Assembly: GCA_010365215.1 (NCBI GenBank)
Contig: JAAFGT010000027.1
Coordinates: 1 to 44,321 of the forward strand
Length of the DNA stretch: 44,321 nt
From: Acidipila sp.
Lineage (GTDB): Bacteria > Acidobacteriota > Terriglobia > Acidiferrales > UBA7541
Reading direction: 5' to 3'
In this document: positions 18,793 through 27,853 of the stretch, in pieces
Layout of the letters: each line of letters starts with the position of its first letter
Numbering within the stretch: position 1 is the stretch's first letter
Position numbers and translations under genes: made by a program
The notes under the pieces: generated by a model
What the model was told of the DNA's origin: nothing
Seen by the model: the letters and a program-made list of their open reading frames with translations, nothing else
Databases searched by the model: none

Positions 18793-18944
18793 AAAGATAT
18801 GCAAGTTCCTCGCCAACCGGTCCGGCAGTCCCGCAAATGCCGCAATGCCCGGTAAACCCTATGAGATCACCACGATGGAATCTGCCACGGCAATCCATTC
18901 TGCCGCTTTAGCCAAGACTTTTCATCTTTAGGGAAAGTCTCGCT

Positions 18945-19883
18945 CTAGGCTTTTGTGGCCGGATGGCGGTTCCCGGGAGCCGGGAGCGCCCTGCCGCTGT
19001 TCAATTCTTCCAGCAGTTGGTCGGTCGAGATAATCCGAAAATGCTTGCGCACCAGATCCAGCATTATCTGGCAACGTCTTAGTTTACTCTCTTTGCCGAG
19101 GTGGGACAGGGTAAAAATTCTCTGTTTCCAACCGCGCAGCTCGCTCGCCGGCAACGGGTCCGCCAAATCCGTGAAATGAAAAAGCAGCACCAGCGGCGCT
19201 CCGCTGCGGCTGAATCGCTCCAGCCCCCAGCGGAATAAAGGAAGCCCCAGCAACAGCGCGTAGGAGGGGCTGAAAGGCACAGGCGATGGCCGGTAATCCG
19301 GCAGCGGCAGTTCCCAGAACTTGCTGCCCGCCAGCGGTTGTGCGGGCCAAAGAAAGTCCTCTAAAGGCCGGTTGAGCCGCCCGGCGATGATTTTGTTCGG
19401 TACCGCCGACGAATCATAGGTGTAACCGCATTGCGCCAGCAGCTCGACGGATTCCTGGTCGATGCTATAACCCGGCGCGCGAAAACCGCGCACGGAAATT
19501 CCCAGCGCCGCCTCCATCTTTTCGCGGCTGTCCGCGAGTTGATGGCGCTTTTCCTCGCGCGTCAGCCGGTAAAGCAAGGGATGGCTGAAGGAATGCGAGG
19601 CCAGCTCGTGGCCGCGAAGGTGCGCGTCCTGCAGCAGCGCGCGCTTGCGCGGATCGTCCAGGCTGCTGGCAATGACGAACAGCGTGGCGCGAACCGTGTT
19701 CCTCTGGAAAAACTCCAGCGCGTTCCGCATGCCGCTGGCAAATAGGTGATCCTCCGGTTGGGAGTACCGCCATCCGTGCATGCGATAAATATCTGTAGCG
19801 CCATCGCAATCTACGTGAATCACAGCCGGCGGAAGGTTCGGCAAGCTCTCCGCTTCGGGCGCCGCCCGCTGCCGGTCACTCAC
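18945..19883 (-). CDS. NodB-type polysaccharide/amide deacetylase
   Basis: This 312-residue protein belongs to the polysaccharide deacetylase family. The metal and catalytic residues are visible: D25/D27 in HVDCDGATD, the HxxxH pair H97/H101 in SHSFSHP and the downstream RAPGYS motif. No signal peptide is present, so it probably acts in the cytoplasm on a small or lipid-linked N-acetyl substrate rather than on wall polymer. The GTG at 19883 is chosen because it overlaps the VOC gene by only 8 bases. An ATG at 19955 would overlap it by 80. It lies 251 bases upstream of the halogenase operon on the same strand and may supply a free amine to that pathway, which is inference. Confidence 0.8.
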   Translation of the reverse strand: MSDRQRAAPEAESLPNLPPAVIHVDCDGATDIYRMHGWRYSQPEDHLFASGMRNALEFFQRNTVRATLFVIASSLDDPRKRALLQDAHLRGHELASHSFSHPLLYRLTREEKRHQLADSREKMEAALGISVRGFRAPGYSIDQESVELLAQCGYTYDSSAVPNKIIAGRLNRPLEDFLWPAQPLAGSKFWELPLPDYRPSPVPFSPSYALLLGLPLFRWGLERFSRSGAPLVLLFHFTDLADPLPASELRGWKQRIFTLSHLGKESKLRRCQIMLDLVRKHFRIISTDQLLEELNSGRALPAPGNRHPATKA

Positions 19884-20307
19884 CGGAGATCCGCAGGTCT
19901 TTCCCGCTTCTTTCCTTCTCCCAGCGCTGCTGCTCCGGCGCTCCCCAATGAGCAATCAACAAAACGTAACCGTCCGGGTCGTCTATCCTGATTTCACCGC
20001 TGGGCATGTACGGGGGATAATTGAGTGCCGGCGCCGCAAGCCCGTGCGCCAATAGATGCTCGCGCAGACCGGCCAAGTCGGGCGAATACATGTACAACAT
20101 CACCGCCTGTGCGGAAGCCTCCACACTCTCTTCCGCTTTCAGAAACATCACCGCGCCACCCTCGCAGTGCATTCGCGCCCACCCCAGCGGCTGCGCGCCG
20201 TCCGTGTCCACCGTCGTGAATCCCAATACCTGGTAAAAGCGAATCGATCGCTCGATGTCCGCCACATGCATCAGGGGCGTTGCATAACCGACTTTCATAA
20301 CCAACAA
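19876..20307 (-). CDS. VOC (glyoxalase/bleomycin-resistance) superfamily protein
   Basis: This 143-residue protein shows the paired beta-alpha-beta-beta-beta modules of the VOC fold. The N-terminal half begins VGYATPLMHVADIERSIRFYQVLGF, and the second half ends with RIDDPDGYVLLIAHWG. Candidate metal ligands (H14, E48 region and the DPDGY strand) are present, but the assignment is approximate. A second ATG at 20298 is possible as the start. Its last bases overlap the deacetylase start, so the two are probably translated together. The function could be resistance, isomerase or dioxygenase chemistry; nothing decides it. Confidence 0.8.
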   Translation of the reverse strand: MLVMKVGYATPLMHVADIERSIRFYQVLGFTTVDTDGAQPLGWARMHCEGGAVMFLKAEESVEASAQAVMLYMYSPDLAGLREHLLAHGLAAPALNYPPYMPSGEIRIDDPDGYVLLIAHWGAPEQQRWEKERSGKDLRISGE

Positions 20308-20399
20308 GTCTACAAGGTCTGAAGAATATTGTCTCGTTTAGCTCCTCAAACCCTGCACGCGCATGCAACATGAAATTGCTTATAGCCAGATAACAATTC

Positions 20400-20481
20400 G
20401 TCGGCACCCTCTACCAGCGAGCGCGCGCTGCCCGGCAGCCCCAGCTCCAATTACGATCACATCGATAGAACAGCGAGACAT
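20400..20481 (-). pseudogene. Decayed N-terminal fragment of a flavin amine oxidase-like gene
   Basis: Reading the minus strand from 20481 gives MSRCSIDVIVIGAGAAG, a textbook FAD Rossmann start. A shift to another frame is then needed to continue as AARSLVEGADELL, which matches the expected next helix of amine-oxidase-type flavoproteins. The reading frame then dies with no downstream domain. It appears to be a frameshifted leftover of about 80 bases. Confidence 0.4.
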
Positions 20482-20483
20482 TC

Positions 20484-21215
20484 TTATGTAGGTTGAACTC
20501 CCAATTCGCCGATATGGTTCAGAAGGTCTAAAGGGTCCTTGTAGACCCGGTACGCGCCCGCCTGTTCGAGTTCTGCCGCTCCGTACCCTCCACACAGAAG
20601 ACCGACACCGAGTGCCTTAGCCCTTCGGGCACCGAGCAGATCCCACACGCTGTCACCTACGACAATGCAATCACTCAACGCGAACCCAAGACGCTCCGCC
20701 GCCTCTAAGAAAACGTCAGGGCTGGGTTTGGCATGTCGCACATGGTCGGCGGTGATCACCGGCGATGACTCGGGAACACGCAATGGTTTTATCATTTGGC
20801 CGACCGTCTTTTGATCACCTCCGGTGGCGATCGCCCACTGGATTTTTCTGCCGGATAAGAATGCCAGAATCTGCCGGGCTCCGGGCAGCGGCTGAACCGA
20901 TGAAATTCTTTTCCGGAAATTCCTCTGGTGTAGCTTCTCCAGGCGGTCGACCATTCTCGGACCGGCGACTTTTCCCTTTTCAGCAAACAAAGTGCGTACC
21001 AGCAATCGTCCGCTCATGCCAATGCAGCGATGAATACGCGAGTCAGGGATTTCAAGGCCTTCTTCGCGTAACGCCTGCCGCCAGGCGGCAACGTGCTCGT
21101 AATTGCTATCCAGAAGGGTTCCATCCAGGTCGAAGAGAATTGCCGGATTTTCTCTTTCAGGATTCCTGTTGTTTTCTTGCTGCCGCGCTTTCCTTGAGTG
21201 CGAGGGATGGCTCAT
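20484..21215 (-). CDS. HAD-superfamily phosphatase (phosphoglycolate phosphatase-like)
   Basis: This 243-residue HAD hydrolase carries motif I ILFDLDGTLLDSN (nucleophile D29, acid D31), motif II near IATGG, the motif III Lys in RHAKPSPDVF and motif IV VGDSVWD. A helical C1 cap lies between motifs I and II, as in phosphoglycolate phosphatase and beta-phosphoglucomutase relatives. The frame extends 10 codons further to a TTG. The ATG at 21215 is preferred, although the ribosome-binding site is weak for both. The substrate is unknown. It lies next to a flavoprotein remnant and an acyl desaturase in a region that looks recombined. Confidence 0.85.
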   Translation of the reverse strand: MSHPSHSRKARQQENNRNPERENPAILFDLDGTLLDSNYEHVAAWRQALREEGLEIPDSRIHRCIGMSGRLLVRTLFAEKGKVAGPRMVDRLEKLHQRNFRKRISSVQPLPGARQILAFLSGRKIQWAIATGGDQKTVGQMIKPLRVPESSPVITADHVRHAKPSPDVFLEAAERLGFALSDCIVVGDSVWDLLGARRAKALGVGLLCGGYGAAELEQAGAYRVYKDPLDLLNHIGELGVQPT

Positions 21216-21395
21216 CGCTTCATGATATCCGCCACTCCACGACAAACGGTGTTCATTTTGGGACTATGCTGTTGTGCGAAGAAGCCGATGGCTCGTGGGC
21301 TCACGCTCCCACTTTGTGGAAGACACCCTTGGACGGCGAAGAAGTTTCGCCTAGCTTTGTTAGCCAAACGATTGATGAAAAAAAACAAGAACGCG

Positions 21396-22253
21396 CTAAA
21401 AATCTAGCGCGCCCAGGGGAACGTCCGTGGGTATCTCTTCACCCCTTGTCGTCGCCTTCACCAGGCCAAACTTTTTCATAAGTTTGACGGTTATAAATCC
21501 AAAGTCGTACTCCGATTCATCGTGGCTCAGCCGCAAAAGACCCGGATAGTGGTGATGATTATTTTGCAAGCAAGCGCTAAAGGTTGCCGTTACCGGTAGC
21601 CACTCGCCAATATTCATGGCGTTGTCTTCTTCATCGTTATACCGCCGGTATCCGAAGTCTCGCGTGTGGGTCCAATAGTTTTGAATCATATTCACCCACA
21701 GTGCAAAAATCCGCATTCCAAACCACATCACCAGCGTAAACTTCAGATCTCCAACTAACTTCCATAGGAGATAAAAACTAAGAGCTTGTGAAACGATTGC
21801 AAATAGCGGGTTCGCAACGAGCCGAAACGTCCGAGACTTCAAAATCGTGTCGCCGGCCAAATTCTCATTGCATTTATACGGCATTAAACAGCGATACATA
21901 GTTCGCCAAAAACCATCGCCTGCAAGTTTATTGGGATCTCCATCATGGTCAGAATTTTTATGATGCAATCGGTGGCGATTCACCCAGGCGATCGGATCCA
22001 CATAGATCCCGAAGAAGTTATTTGCGACAGTGACGACTTTTATGAACCATTCTTTATAGTCGAGTGCCCGATGAGCGATTCCCATATGAAGAACATCAGC
22101 CAAATACAACCCGGCAAGAAACCAACAAAAGATAAAATAGAGTCCGCCGATTAACATTCCCTCCCAAGGTCCGAACTGAGCTGGAGCGGAATAGACACAA
22201 ACCAGCACGTAGAACAAAATGATCAAATAACCTGTGACATTGTATATTTTCAC
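21396..22253 (-). CDS. Membrane acyl-CoA/acyl-lipid desaturase
   Basis: This 285-residue membrane protein has two to four long hydrophobic segments and the three histidine boxes of the delta-9 type fatty-acid desaturase family: HMGIAHR, NRHRLHH and QNNHHHYPG. These ligate a di-iron centre that inserts a double bond into an acyl chain. The C-terminal tail (EYDFGFITVKLMKKFGLV) also matches the family. Base composition is clearly richer in A+T than neighbouring genes, which suggests horizontal acquisition. The redox partner is not in the window. Adjustment of membrane fluidity is the usual role. Confidence 0.88.
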   Translation of the reverse strand: MKIYNVTGYLIILFYVLVCVYSAPAQFGPWEGMLIGGLYFIFCWFLAGLYLADVLHMGIAHRALDYKEWFIKVVTVANNFFGIYVDPIAWVNRHRLHHKNSDHDGDPNKLAGDGFWRTMYRCLMPYKCNENLAGDTILKSRTFRLVANPLFAIVSQALSFYLLWKLVGDLKFTLVMWFGMRIFALWVNMIQNYWTHTRDFGYRRYNDEEDNAMNIGEWLPVTATFSACLQNNHHHYPGLLRLSHDESEYDFGFITVKLMKKFGLVKATTRGEEIPTDVPLGALDF

Positions 22254-22589
22254 GATGACTCCTCGCGGGACGATTCAAGCAGAAATCAGAGCTCCTTTCA
22301 AGTGACAAGTTAAAGAAGTTAATACAGCGTTTCGGACTACAAAAGTCATATCCACAATTAGTTATCCACTGCCGCGCAATCTGCTCTTGGAACTCCTACG
22401 CAGTATTCGGCACTTTCGTGGGATCAGCAGAATTTAAGCGGCGCCCTCGGCGCGGTCGATCGGTTCGATTCTTCGTTGATCGTAGGGTCACCGCTTCCGA
22501 CGCCGCCGCGGCTATCAGCGGCTTCAATCAGTCAGAATTGAATGACGACAGTCAATGCCTGCTAACAAAATGAAGCTACGGGAGAAGAA
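22254..22589. other. Intergenic region with two DnaA-box-like sites
   Basis: No gene is seen in these 336 bases. Two sequences each matching the DnaA box TTATCCACA at 8 of 9 positions occur in the same orientation at 22348-22356 and 22362-22370, in an A+T-rich setting upstream of the desaturase. Short imperfect palindromes occur at 22530-22550. Nothing else is recognisable. Confidence 0.4.
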
Positions 22590-22666
<77 letters not shown>

Positions 22667-22762
22667 ACCGGGGGGCGCCCAGGCGCGACACCGCGCCCTG
22701 AGCGAGAATTAAAGGTTATCACAGTGCAAGGCACGCGACTATCTTCCTGCGCTGTTCATCCT

Positions 22763-23758
22763 TCACGCACGGGGATGCGAGCGGTCGAACACTTCCATCA
22801 GATGGCGGATCGAGGTGTGCGTATATTTCTGCGTGGTGGATAGCGACTGGTGGCCCAGCAATTCTTGAATCGCGCGTAAGTCCGCGCCGTCGCTGAGCAA
22901 GTGCGTGGCAAATGCGTGACGGAAAGAGTGCGGATGAAAATCCCACCCGGTATCCATCATGCGCACGTACTTCTTCACCATTCGCGCCACGGAACGCGGC
23001 GTGATCCGCCTGCCCGCGTAATTCAGGAACACCGCTTGCCGGTGCGGCGCGGATTTCACCCGGCCCAGCAATTGTTCACGCAGCGGCGCATAGGCCTCGA
23101 GCGCCGCCTGCGCCTTGCTGCCATAAGGAACCAGCCGCTCCTTACGTCCTTTGCCTCGCACGCGCAACATCTGTCCGCTTTGATCGATGTCTTCGAGGTT
23201 GAGTCCGGTCAATTCACTGACGCGCAAGCCCGCGGCATAAAGCATTTCCAGAAGCGCGCGATCGCGCTTGGGAATCATCTCGGACTTTTCCGTGGTGGCC
23301 GCGCTGGGTCCCCTGCCTTTCTTCGACGCCCCCGGCACGGCTCCCGCCCGGCCCGGTTGCGCTGCCTTCTGATCCAGCTTGCCGATTTTGTCCAGAAATC
23401 CGTTCAACTCTTCCGCCGTCTGCACGCTGGGCAAACGCTTGGGCAGTTTCGGAGCGGGCACCAGGCGCGCCGGATTCGCCGTAAGCAAACCCTCGCGGAC
23501 GCAGTAGCGGCAGAAAGACCGCAGCGCGGCCAGCTTCCGCGCGATGGAGCTTTTCTCCAGTTGCTGGCCGTACAGATCAGCGACGTACTCCCGGATCAAG
23601 TGGTGGTCCAGTTGCCCCATCGCGGGAACTTCCGCGCCCGGCGGAGAGAGGAACGCAACAAATTGGCAGAGGTCGCTCTTATAATTTCGAATGGTGTGCG
23701 CCGAGGAGTTGCGCACGTTGGCGAGATAATTTAAATATTTTTCAATGGCGGCTTTCAT
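22763..23758 (-). CDS. xerC: Tyrosine recombinase XerC/XerD
   Basis: This 331-residue site-specific recombinase has an N-terminal SAM-like core-binding domain (about residues 1-90) and a C-terminal catalytic domain. The catalytic set is present: Arg in GLRVSELTGL, Lys in RGKGRKERLVP, HPHSFRHAFATH (HxxR), the His in LLGHQS and nucleophile Tyr in TTQKYTH. About 35 residues of low-complexity Gly/Ala/Lys sequence are inserted between the domains near residues 125-155, making it longer than the usual ~300. Its position after topA and dprA supports the chromosome-dimer resolvase role over a phage integrase, despite the neighbouring tRNA gene. Confidence 0.9.
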   Translation of the reverse strand: MKAAIEKYLNYLANVRNSSAHTIRNYKSDLCQFVAFLSPPGAEVPAMGQLDHHLIREYVADLYGQQLEKSSIARKLAALRSFCRYCVREGLLTANPARLVPAPKLPKRLPSVQTAEELNGFLDKIGKLDQKAAQPGRAGAVPGASKKGRGPSAATTEKSEMIPKRDRALLEMLYAAGLRVSELTGLNLEDIDQSGQMLRVRGKGRKERLVPYGSKAQAALEAYAPLREQLLGRVKSAPHRQAVFLNYAGRRITPRSVARMVKKYVRMMDTGWDFHPHSFRHAFATHLLSDGADLRAIQELLGHQSLSTTQKYTHTSIRHLMEVFDRSHPRA

Positions 23759-23785
23759 GGCGGTACAAGAAAAGTTTTGGCGAAC

Positions 23786-26416
23786 CTAGGGCTTCGTCGC
23801 AGCGCCGACCTCGGCTTCCACGGGTTCTGCCGCGGACACTGCCGCTTCCCAGTCGCAGCCTTCCTTCAGGCAGGCACGCACCACGCCCGTCTTCGAGCGC
23901 TTTTCCACCACAAAAGCAGCGCCGCATTTCGGGCAGGGCTCGGCGATAGGGCGGTGCGGCGTGGTGAAGTCGCAATCCGGATACTGGTTGCAGCCGTAAA
24001 ACACGCGCATGCGGCCTTTTTTGGCGCGGCGCTCCACAAATTCTCCCTTGCCGCATTTCGGACAGGCGATGCCCAGCGTCTTTGAGCGTATGAACTTGCA
24101 CTTGGGATACGCCGTGCACCCCACGAATTCGCCATACTGGCCGTGCTTTTTCACCAGTTGCTCGCTGCACAGCGGACATTTTTCGTCGAGCAGCTCATCC
24201 GGCTGGCGAGCGATTCGCGTGCCTTGCACCATTCGCCGCGTGGTCTTGCATTCAGGATAGCCGGTGCATGCCAGAAAAGTTCCAAACCGCCCGCGCTTGA
24301 TGGTCATCTCCTTGCCGCAGTTCTCGCAATATTCCGGACCAGCCTCGCTTTCCGTTCCGTCGCCCACAAGTTCCGGCGAAAGGTCGCGGGTAAAGTCGCA
24401 ATCCGGATAGCGGTCGCATCCCAGGAAAAATCCATGCCGGCTGATGCGCTCGAGCAGCTTGCCCTCCCCGCATTTTTCGCACTTCTCGCCGGTGAGGATG
24501 CCTGCCTTGTACGACAGCATCTCGCCGCCAGCCTTATCCAGATCCTTTTCGAAGCGCTCCCAGAATTCCTGCACCGCGCGCTTCCACGGAAGCGTGCCTT
24601 CTTCGATTTCGTCCAGCTCGTCCTCAAGCCGCGCGGTGAATCCCACATCGAAAATATCTTCAAAACTCTTCACCAGCAGATCGGTAACTTTTTCGCCGAG
24701 CTGGGTGGGCGTGAACCGGCCCTGGTCCTTATTTACGTACTCGCGCTCGACAATCGTGGAGATGATGGTCGCGTAAGTAGACGGCCGCCCAATGCCCTTT
24801 TCTTCGAGTTCCTTTACCAGCGTGGCTTCGGTGTATCGCGGCGGCGGCTCGGTGAAGTGCTGCTCGGGGCGCAGGCTGTTGAGGCGCAGCACTTCGCCCT
24901 CCCTCACCTGCGGCAGCGCGCGGCCAGACTCGTCCTCCGCATCCTCCGCGGAAAGATCTTCTCGCTCCACCTGGTAGGCCGCCAGGAAACCGTTGAATTT
25001 CATCACCGAGCCGGTGGCACGGAACAGGTAATCTCCGGCGGTAACGTCAATAGTGGTCTGGTCGAACACCGCGGGCACCATCTGCGAGGCCACAAACCGC
25101 TGCCAGATAAGCTGGTAAAGTTTGAAAAGATCGGCATCCAGAAAGCGCTTCACATCTTCCGGCGAGCGCGTAACCTCCGTAGGACGAATCGCCTCGTGCG
25201 CTTCCTGCGCGTCTTTCTTGGACTTGTAAAAATTCGGCTTCTCCGGCAGATAGTTCGCGCCGTAGCTCGAGGCCACCAGCCCGCGCACCTGATCGAGCGC
25301 GTCGTTCGACACGCGAACGGAGTCCGTGCGCATGTAGGTGATCAGCGCCACGGAACCTTCATCACCCAGGTCCACGCCCTGATACAGCAGTTGCGCCAGG
25401 CCCATGGTGCGCTTGGCGGTGAAGCGCAATTTGTTGTAAGACGCCTGTTGCAGCTTGGAAGTGGTGAAAGGTGGCGCCGGGAAGCGGCGCTTTTCTTTTT
25501 GCACCACGGAAGAAACCGTCCAGCGCGCGTGCTCCACACCCCCAATCACTTCCTGCGTTTCCGCTTCGTTGGCCGGCTCCAGCGCTTCGCCCTGGCGCTG
25601 AATCAACTTGGCTTCAAACAGCGGTGGCGCAGCCGCCTCCAGCGCGGCGTGCAACGACCAGTATTCGCGTTTCAGGAATTCGCGAATCTCGCGTTCCCGC
25701 TCGACAATCAACCGCAGCGCCACGGTCTGCACGCGCCCGGCAGAAAGTCCTCGGCGCACTTTGTCCCACAGCAACGGAGAGATCTTGTAACCCACCAGCC
25801 GGTCCAGTACGCGGCGCGCCTGCTGCGCATCCACCAGGTTGGTATCCACTTGACCAGGCTTCTCGAAGGCCGCTTTGATGGCCTTGGCGGTAATCTCGTT
25901 GAACATCACGCGAAAGATTTTCTTTCGCTCGACTTTATTGGTGCCCAAAATTTCCGCCAGGTGCCAGCAGATGGTCTCGCCCTCGCGGTCGGGGTCCCCT
26001 GCCAGGTAAATGGCATCCGCTTCCTTCCCCGCCTTCCTCAACTCATTGACCACCTTTAATTTGCTGGCAATGACTTCGTAGGTAGGCTCGAAAGGATTTT
26101 CCGCGGGCCGTTCCTGGTTCTTGTGCAGATCTCTGGCTTGTTCAGCGGCTTCAGCCTTTAGCTTGTACTTGCCATTGTCTTTCGCGCCGTTGCCTTTCGC
26201 CCCGTTTCCTTTGGCTTTGGCGCGGGCCTTCTTCGCCAGCTTGGTCAGTTCCTTTAGCTTCTCCTCGAAATCGCCCGGCAACGACACCCCTAGCTCTTTC
26301 TTGGGCAGGTCCATCACGTGGCCAAACGAGGCTTTGACGATGAAATTTTTGCCCAGGTACTTATTGATGGTTTTCGCCTTGGCGGGCGATTCCACGATGA
26401 CCAGAGATCGCGCCAT
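23786..26416 (-). CDS. topA: DNA topoisomerase I
   Basis: This 876-residue type IA topoisomerase relaxes negative supercoils. The Toprim domain begins MARSLVIVESPAKAKTI and includes AGDPDREGE. The catalytic Tyr lies in TYMRTDSVRVS near residue 360. Five C-terminal zinc-ribbon units with CxxC pairs follow from about residue 600, four of them with YPxC ends and the last with CLKEGCDWE. A Lys/Gly/Asn-rich insertion with repeats of KGNGA occurs near residues 60-85, inside the Toprim domain. The ATG at 26416 is chosen because the conserved start follows directly; an upstream ATG at 26467 would add 17 residues. Confidence 0.95.
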   Translation of the reverse strand: MARSLVIVESPAKAKTINKYLGKNFIVKASFGHVMDLPKKELGVSLPGDFEEKLKELTKLAKKARAKAKGNGAKGNGAKDNGKYKLKAEAAEQARDLHKNQERPAENPFEPTYEVIASKLKVVNELRKAGKEADAIYLAGDPDREGETICWHLAEILGTNKVERKKIFRVMFNEITAKAIKAAFEKPGQVDTNLVDAQQARRVLDRLVGYKISPLLWDKVRRGLSAGRVQTVALRLIVEREREIREFLKREYWSLHAALEAAAPPLFEAKLIQRQGEALEPANEAETQEVIGGVEHARWTVSSVVQKEKRRFPAPPFTTSKLQQASYNKLRFTAKRTMGLAQLLYQGVDLGDEGSVALITYMRTDSVRVSNDALDQVRGLVASSYGANYLPEKPNFYKSKKDAQEAHEAIRPTEVTRSPEDVKRFLDADLFKLYQLIWQRFVASQMVPAVFDQTTIDVTAGDYLFRATGSVMKFNGFLAAYQVEREDLSAEDAEDESGRALPQVREGEVLRLNSLRPEQHFTEPPPRYTEATLVKELEEKGIGRPSTYATIISTIVEREYVNKDQGRFTPTQLGEKVTDLLVKSFEDIFDVGFTARLEDELDEIEEGTLPWKRAVQEFWERFEKDLDKAGGEMLSYKAGILTGEKCEKCGEGKLLERISRHGFFLGCDRYPDCDFTRDLSPELVGDGTESEAGPEYCENCGKEMTIKRGRFGTFLACTGYPECKTTRRMVQGTRIARQPDELLDEKCPLCSEQLVKKHGQYGEFVGCTAYPKCKFIRSKTLGIACPKCGKGEFVERRAKKGRMRVFYGCNQYPDCDFTTPHRPIAEPCPKCGAAFVVEKRSKTGVVRACLKEGCDWEAAVSAAEPVEAEVGAATKP

Positions 26417-26532
26417 ATTGTCTTCGGTTACCCGTGACTCCCCTGAATCCGATGCCTCCACCGGCATTTGCGTTGCGGGGCGCCGCCGGAGCTATTCACA
26501 GATAAGACTTTACCGTAGACCTGCTGGCATCC

Positions 26533-27660
26533 TCATAGCAAGACTTTCACAAAGTGCTTACCGGGCAACTGGCGGATTGCGCTCTTCATTTCCATCTCAA
26601 AAAGCGCCGCCAGCACCTCCGACGAACTGAGACCCGAAAGGTCTACCAGCTCATCCACGTGGCGCGCCTGCTCGATCGTGAGCAAAGCGAAAAGCGTTTT
26701 TTCGGCAGGGGAAAGACTTCCCTCCAGCAGCGTGGCACGTTCTTCCGACGAAGCCTGTTCCGGTGGCAGCAGCTCAGCGCGAATATCGGTGGGCAGCTCT
26801 TCCACTACATCTTCCCAGCCGCTCACCAGTTTGGCGCCCTGCCGGATGAGCTGGTTCGGGCCGAAGCTCAGCGGCTGCGTCACATTTCCGGGCACGCCGT
26901 AAACCTCGCGACCGAACTCCATCCCCAACCGCGCCGTAATTAACGACCCGGAATATTGCGCCCCTTCCACCACCACCACGCCCAGCGCCATGCCCGCGAT
27001 CACTCGATTACGCATGGGAAAATTTTGCGGCGCGGGAAATGCGCCCATCTTGAATTCTGAAATCAGCGCACCGCGTTCGGCGATAGACTGGTAGAGCTTC
27101 TTGTTTTCTTTGGGATAGATTACGTCAAGCCCCGTGCCCAGCACCCCGATGGTGGCGCCCTTTGCCGCCGCCAGAGCCCCCTGGTGCGCGCAGGCATCGA
27201 TGCCTCGCGCCATCCCGCTGACGATTACCAGTCCGCGCTCCGCCAGGTCCCTGCCAAGTTTTTCCGCCACTTGCACCCCGTACGGGGTAGGTTTTCGCGC
27301 TCCGACAACGGCGATCGAGTGGCGAGCCAGCAGCTCGATATTCCCGCGAACATAAAGCAGCGGCGGAGGGTCGTAAATTTCCAGCAGGCGGCTGGGATAG
27401 GTCGCATCGTCCCAGGAAATCAGGTGGCAGCCAAACGCGCGGACGCGAGCAAGCTCCTGCTCTGCAGCCTGCAGCGGTTGCTGCGAGTGAATCGCCTGCG
27501 CGCTTTCCGCCATCAGGCCGCACGCTTCGAGCGAGGTCAGCGAGGCGTGAAAAATAGCTTCCGGCGTGCGAAACTGCCGCAGCAGTTTGCCCGCAAGTCG
27601 CGCCCCTAGACCTGGCGTTAGCCCAAGCGCCAGCCAACCTTGGTAGGGTTGGAGGTCCAT
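26533..27660 (-). CDS. dprA: DNA-processing protein DprA
   Basis: This 375-residue protein loads RecA on incoming single-stranded DNA during natural transformation. An N-terminal helical (SAM/HhH-like) domain is followed by the Rossmann-like DprA core with AVVGARKPTPYGVQVA and IVSGMARGIDACAHQGAL, and the GxFPxxNRVIAG segment (PAPQNFPMRNRVIAGM). A C-terminal winged-helix (VDELVDLSGLSSSEVLAALFEMEM) closes it. The frame continues 27 codons upstream, but the ATG at 27660 directly precedes the conserved part. It precedes topA in the same orientation, as in many bacteria. Its presence suggests that the organism may be naturally competent. Confidence 0.92.
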   Translation of the reverse strand: MDLQPYQGWLALGLTPGLGARLAGKLLRQFRTPEAIFHASLTSLEACGLMAESAQAIHSQQPLQAAEQELARVRAFGCHLISWDDATYPSRLLEIYDPPPLLYVRGNIELLARHSIAVVGARKPTPYGVQVAEKLGRDLAERGLVIVSGMARGIDACAHQGALAAAKGATIGVLGTGLDVIYPKENKKLYQSIAERGALISEFKMGAFPAPQNFPMRNRVIAGMALGVVVVEGAQYSGSLITARLGMEFGREVYGVPGNVTQPLSFGPNQLIRQGAKLVSGWEDVVEELPTDIRAELLPPEQASSEERATLLEGSLSPAEKTLFALLTIEQARHVDELVDLSGLSSSEVLAALFEMEMKSAIRQLPGKHFVKVLL

Positions 27661-27771
27661 GCTCTGCGGTGAGCCTACGCAGGCCGATGCGCTATTGTCA
27701 AGATAGGGTAGTAGAGCATAGGTTCTCAGAGGGAACTTCACCCCAGCGGGTGGACCACCGTATCAAATAAA

Positions 27772-27808
27772 AAATGGCCAGCAGGCAAATCTGCCCTGCT
27801 GGCCATTT
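27772..27808 (-). terminator. Intrinsic terminator of the Asp-box protein gene
   Basis: The inverted repeat AAATGGCCAGCAGG / CCTGCTGGCCATTT forms a stem of 14 bp or more, with one bulged G possible near the loop. On the minus strand it is followed by a T-rich run (TTTTTTATTT). It lies 46 bases after the stop codon of the minus-strand gene at 27854. Confidence 0.85.
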
Positions 27809-27853
27809 CTAACCGCCCCTCGAAAAACGCGCCAGTATCAGCGCGTCCCGCTC

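Noticed and set aside
24143-26059. A 638-codon open frame antisense to topA
   Set aside because: It mirrors the codon bias of the GC-rich topA gene, has no recognisable domain or signal and no ribosome-binding site. It is a shadow frame.
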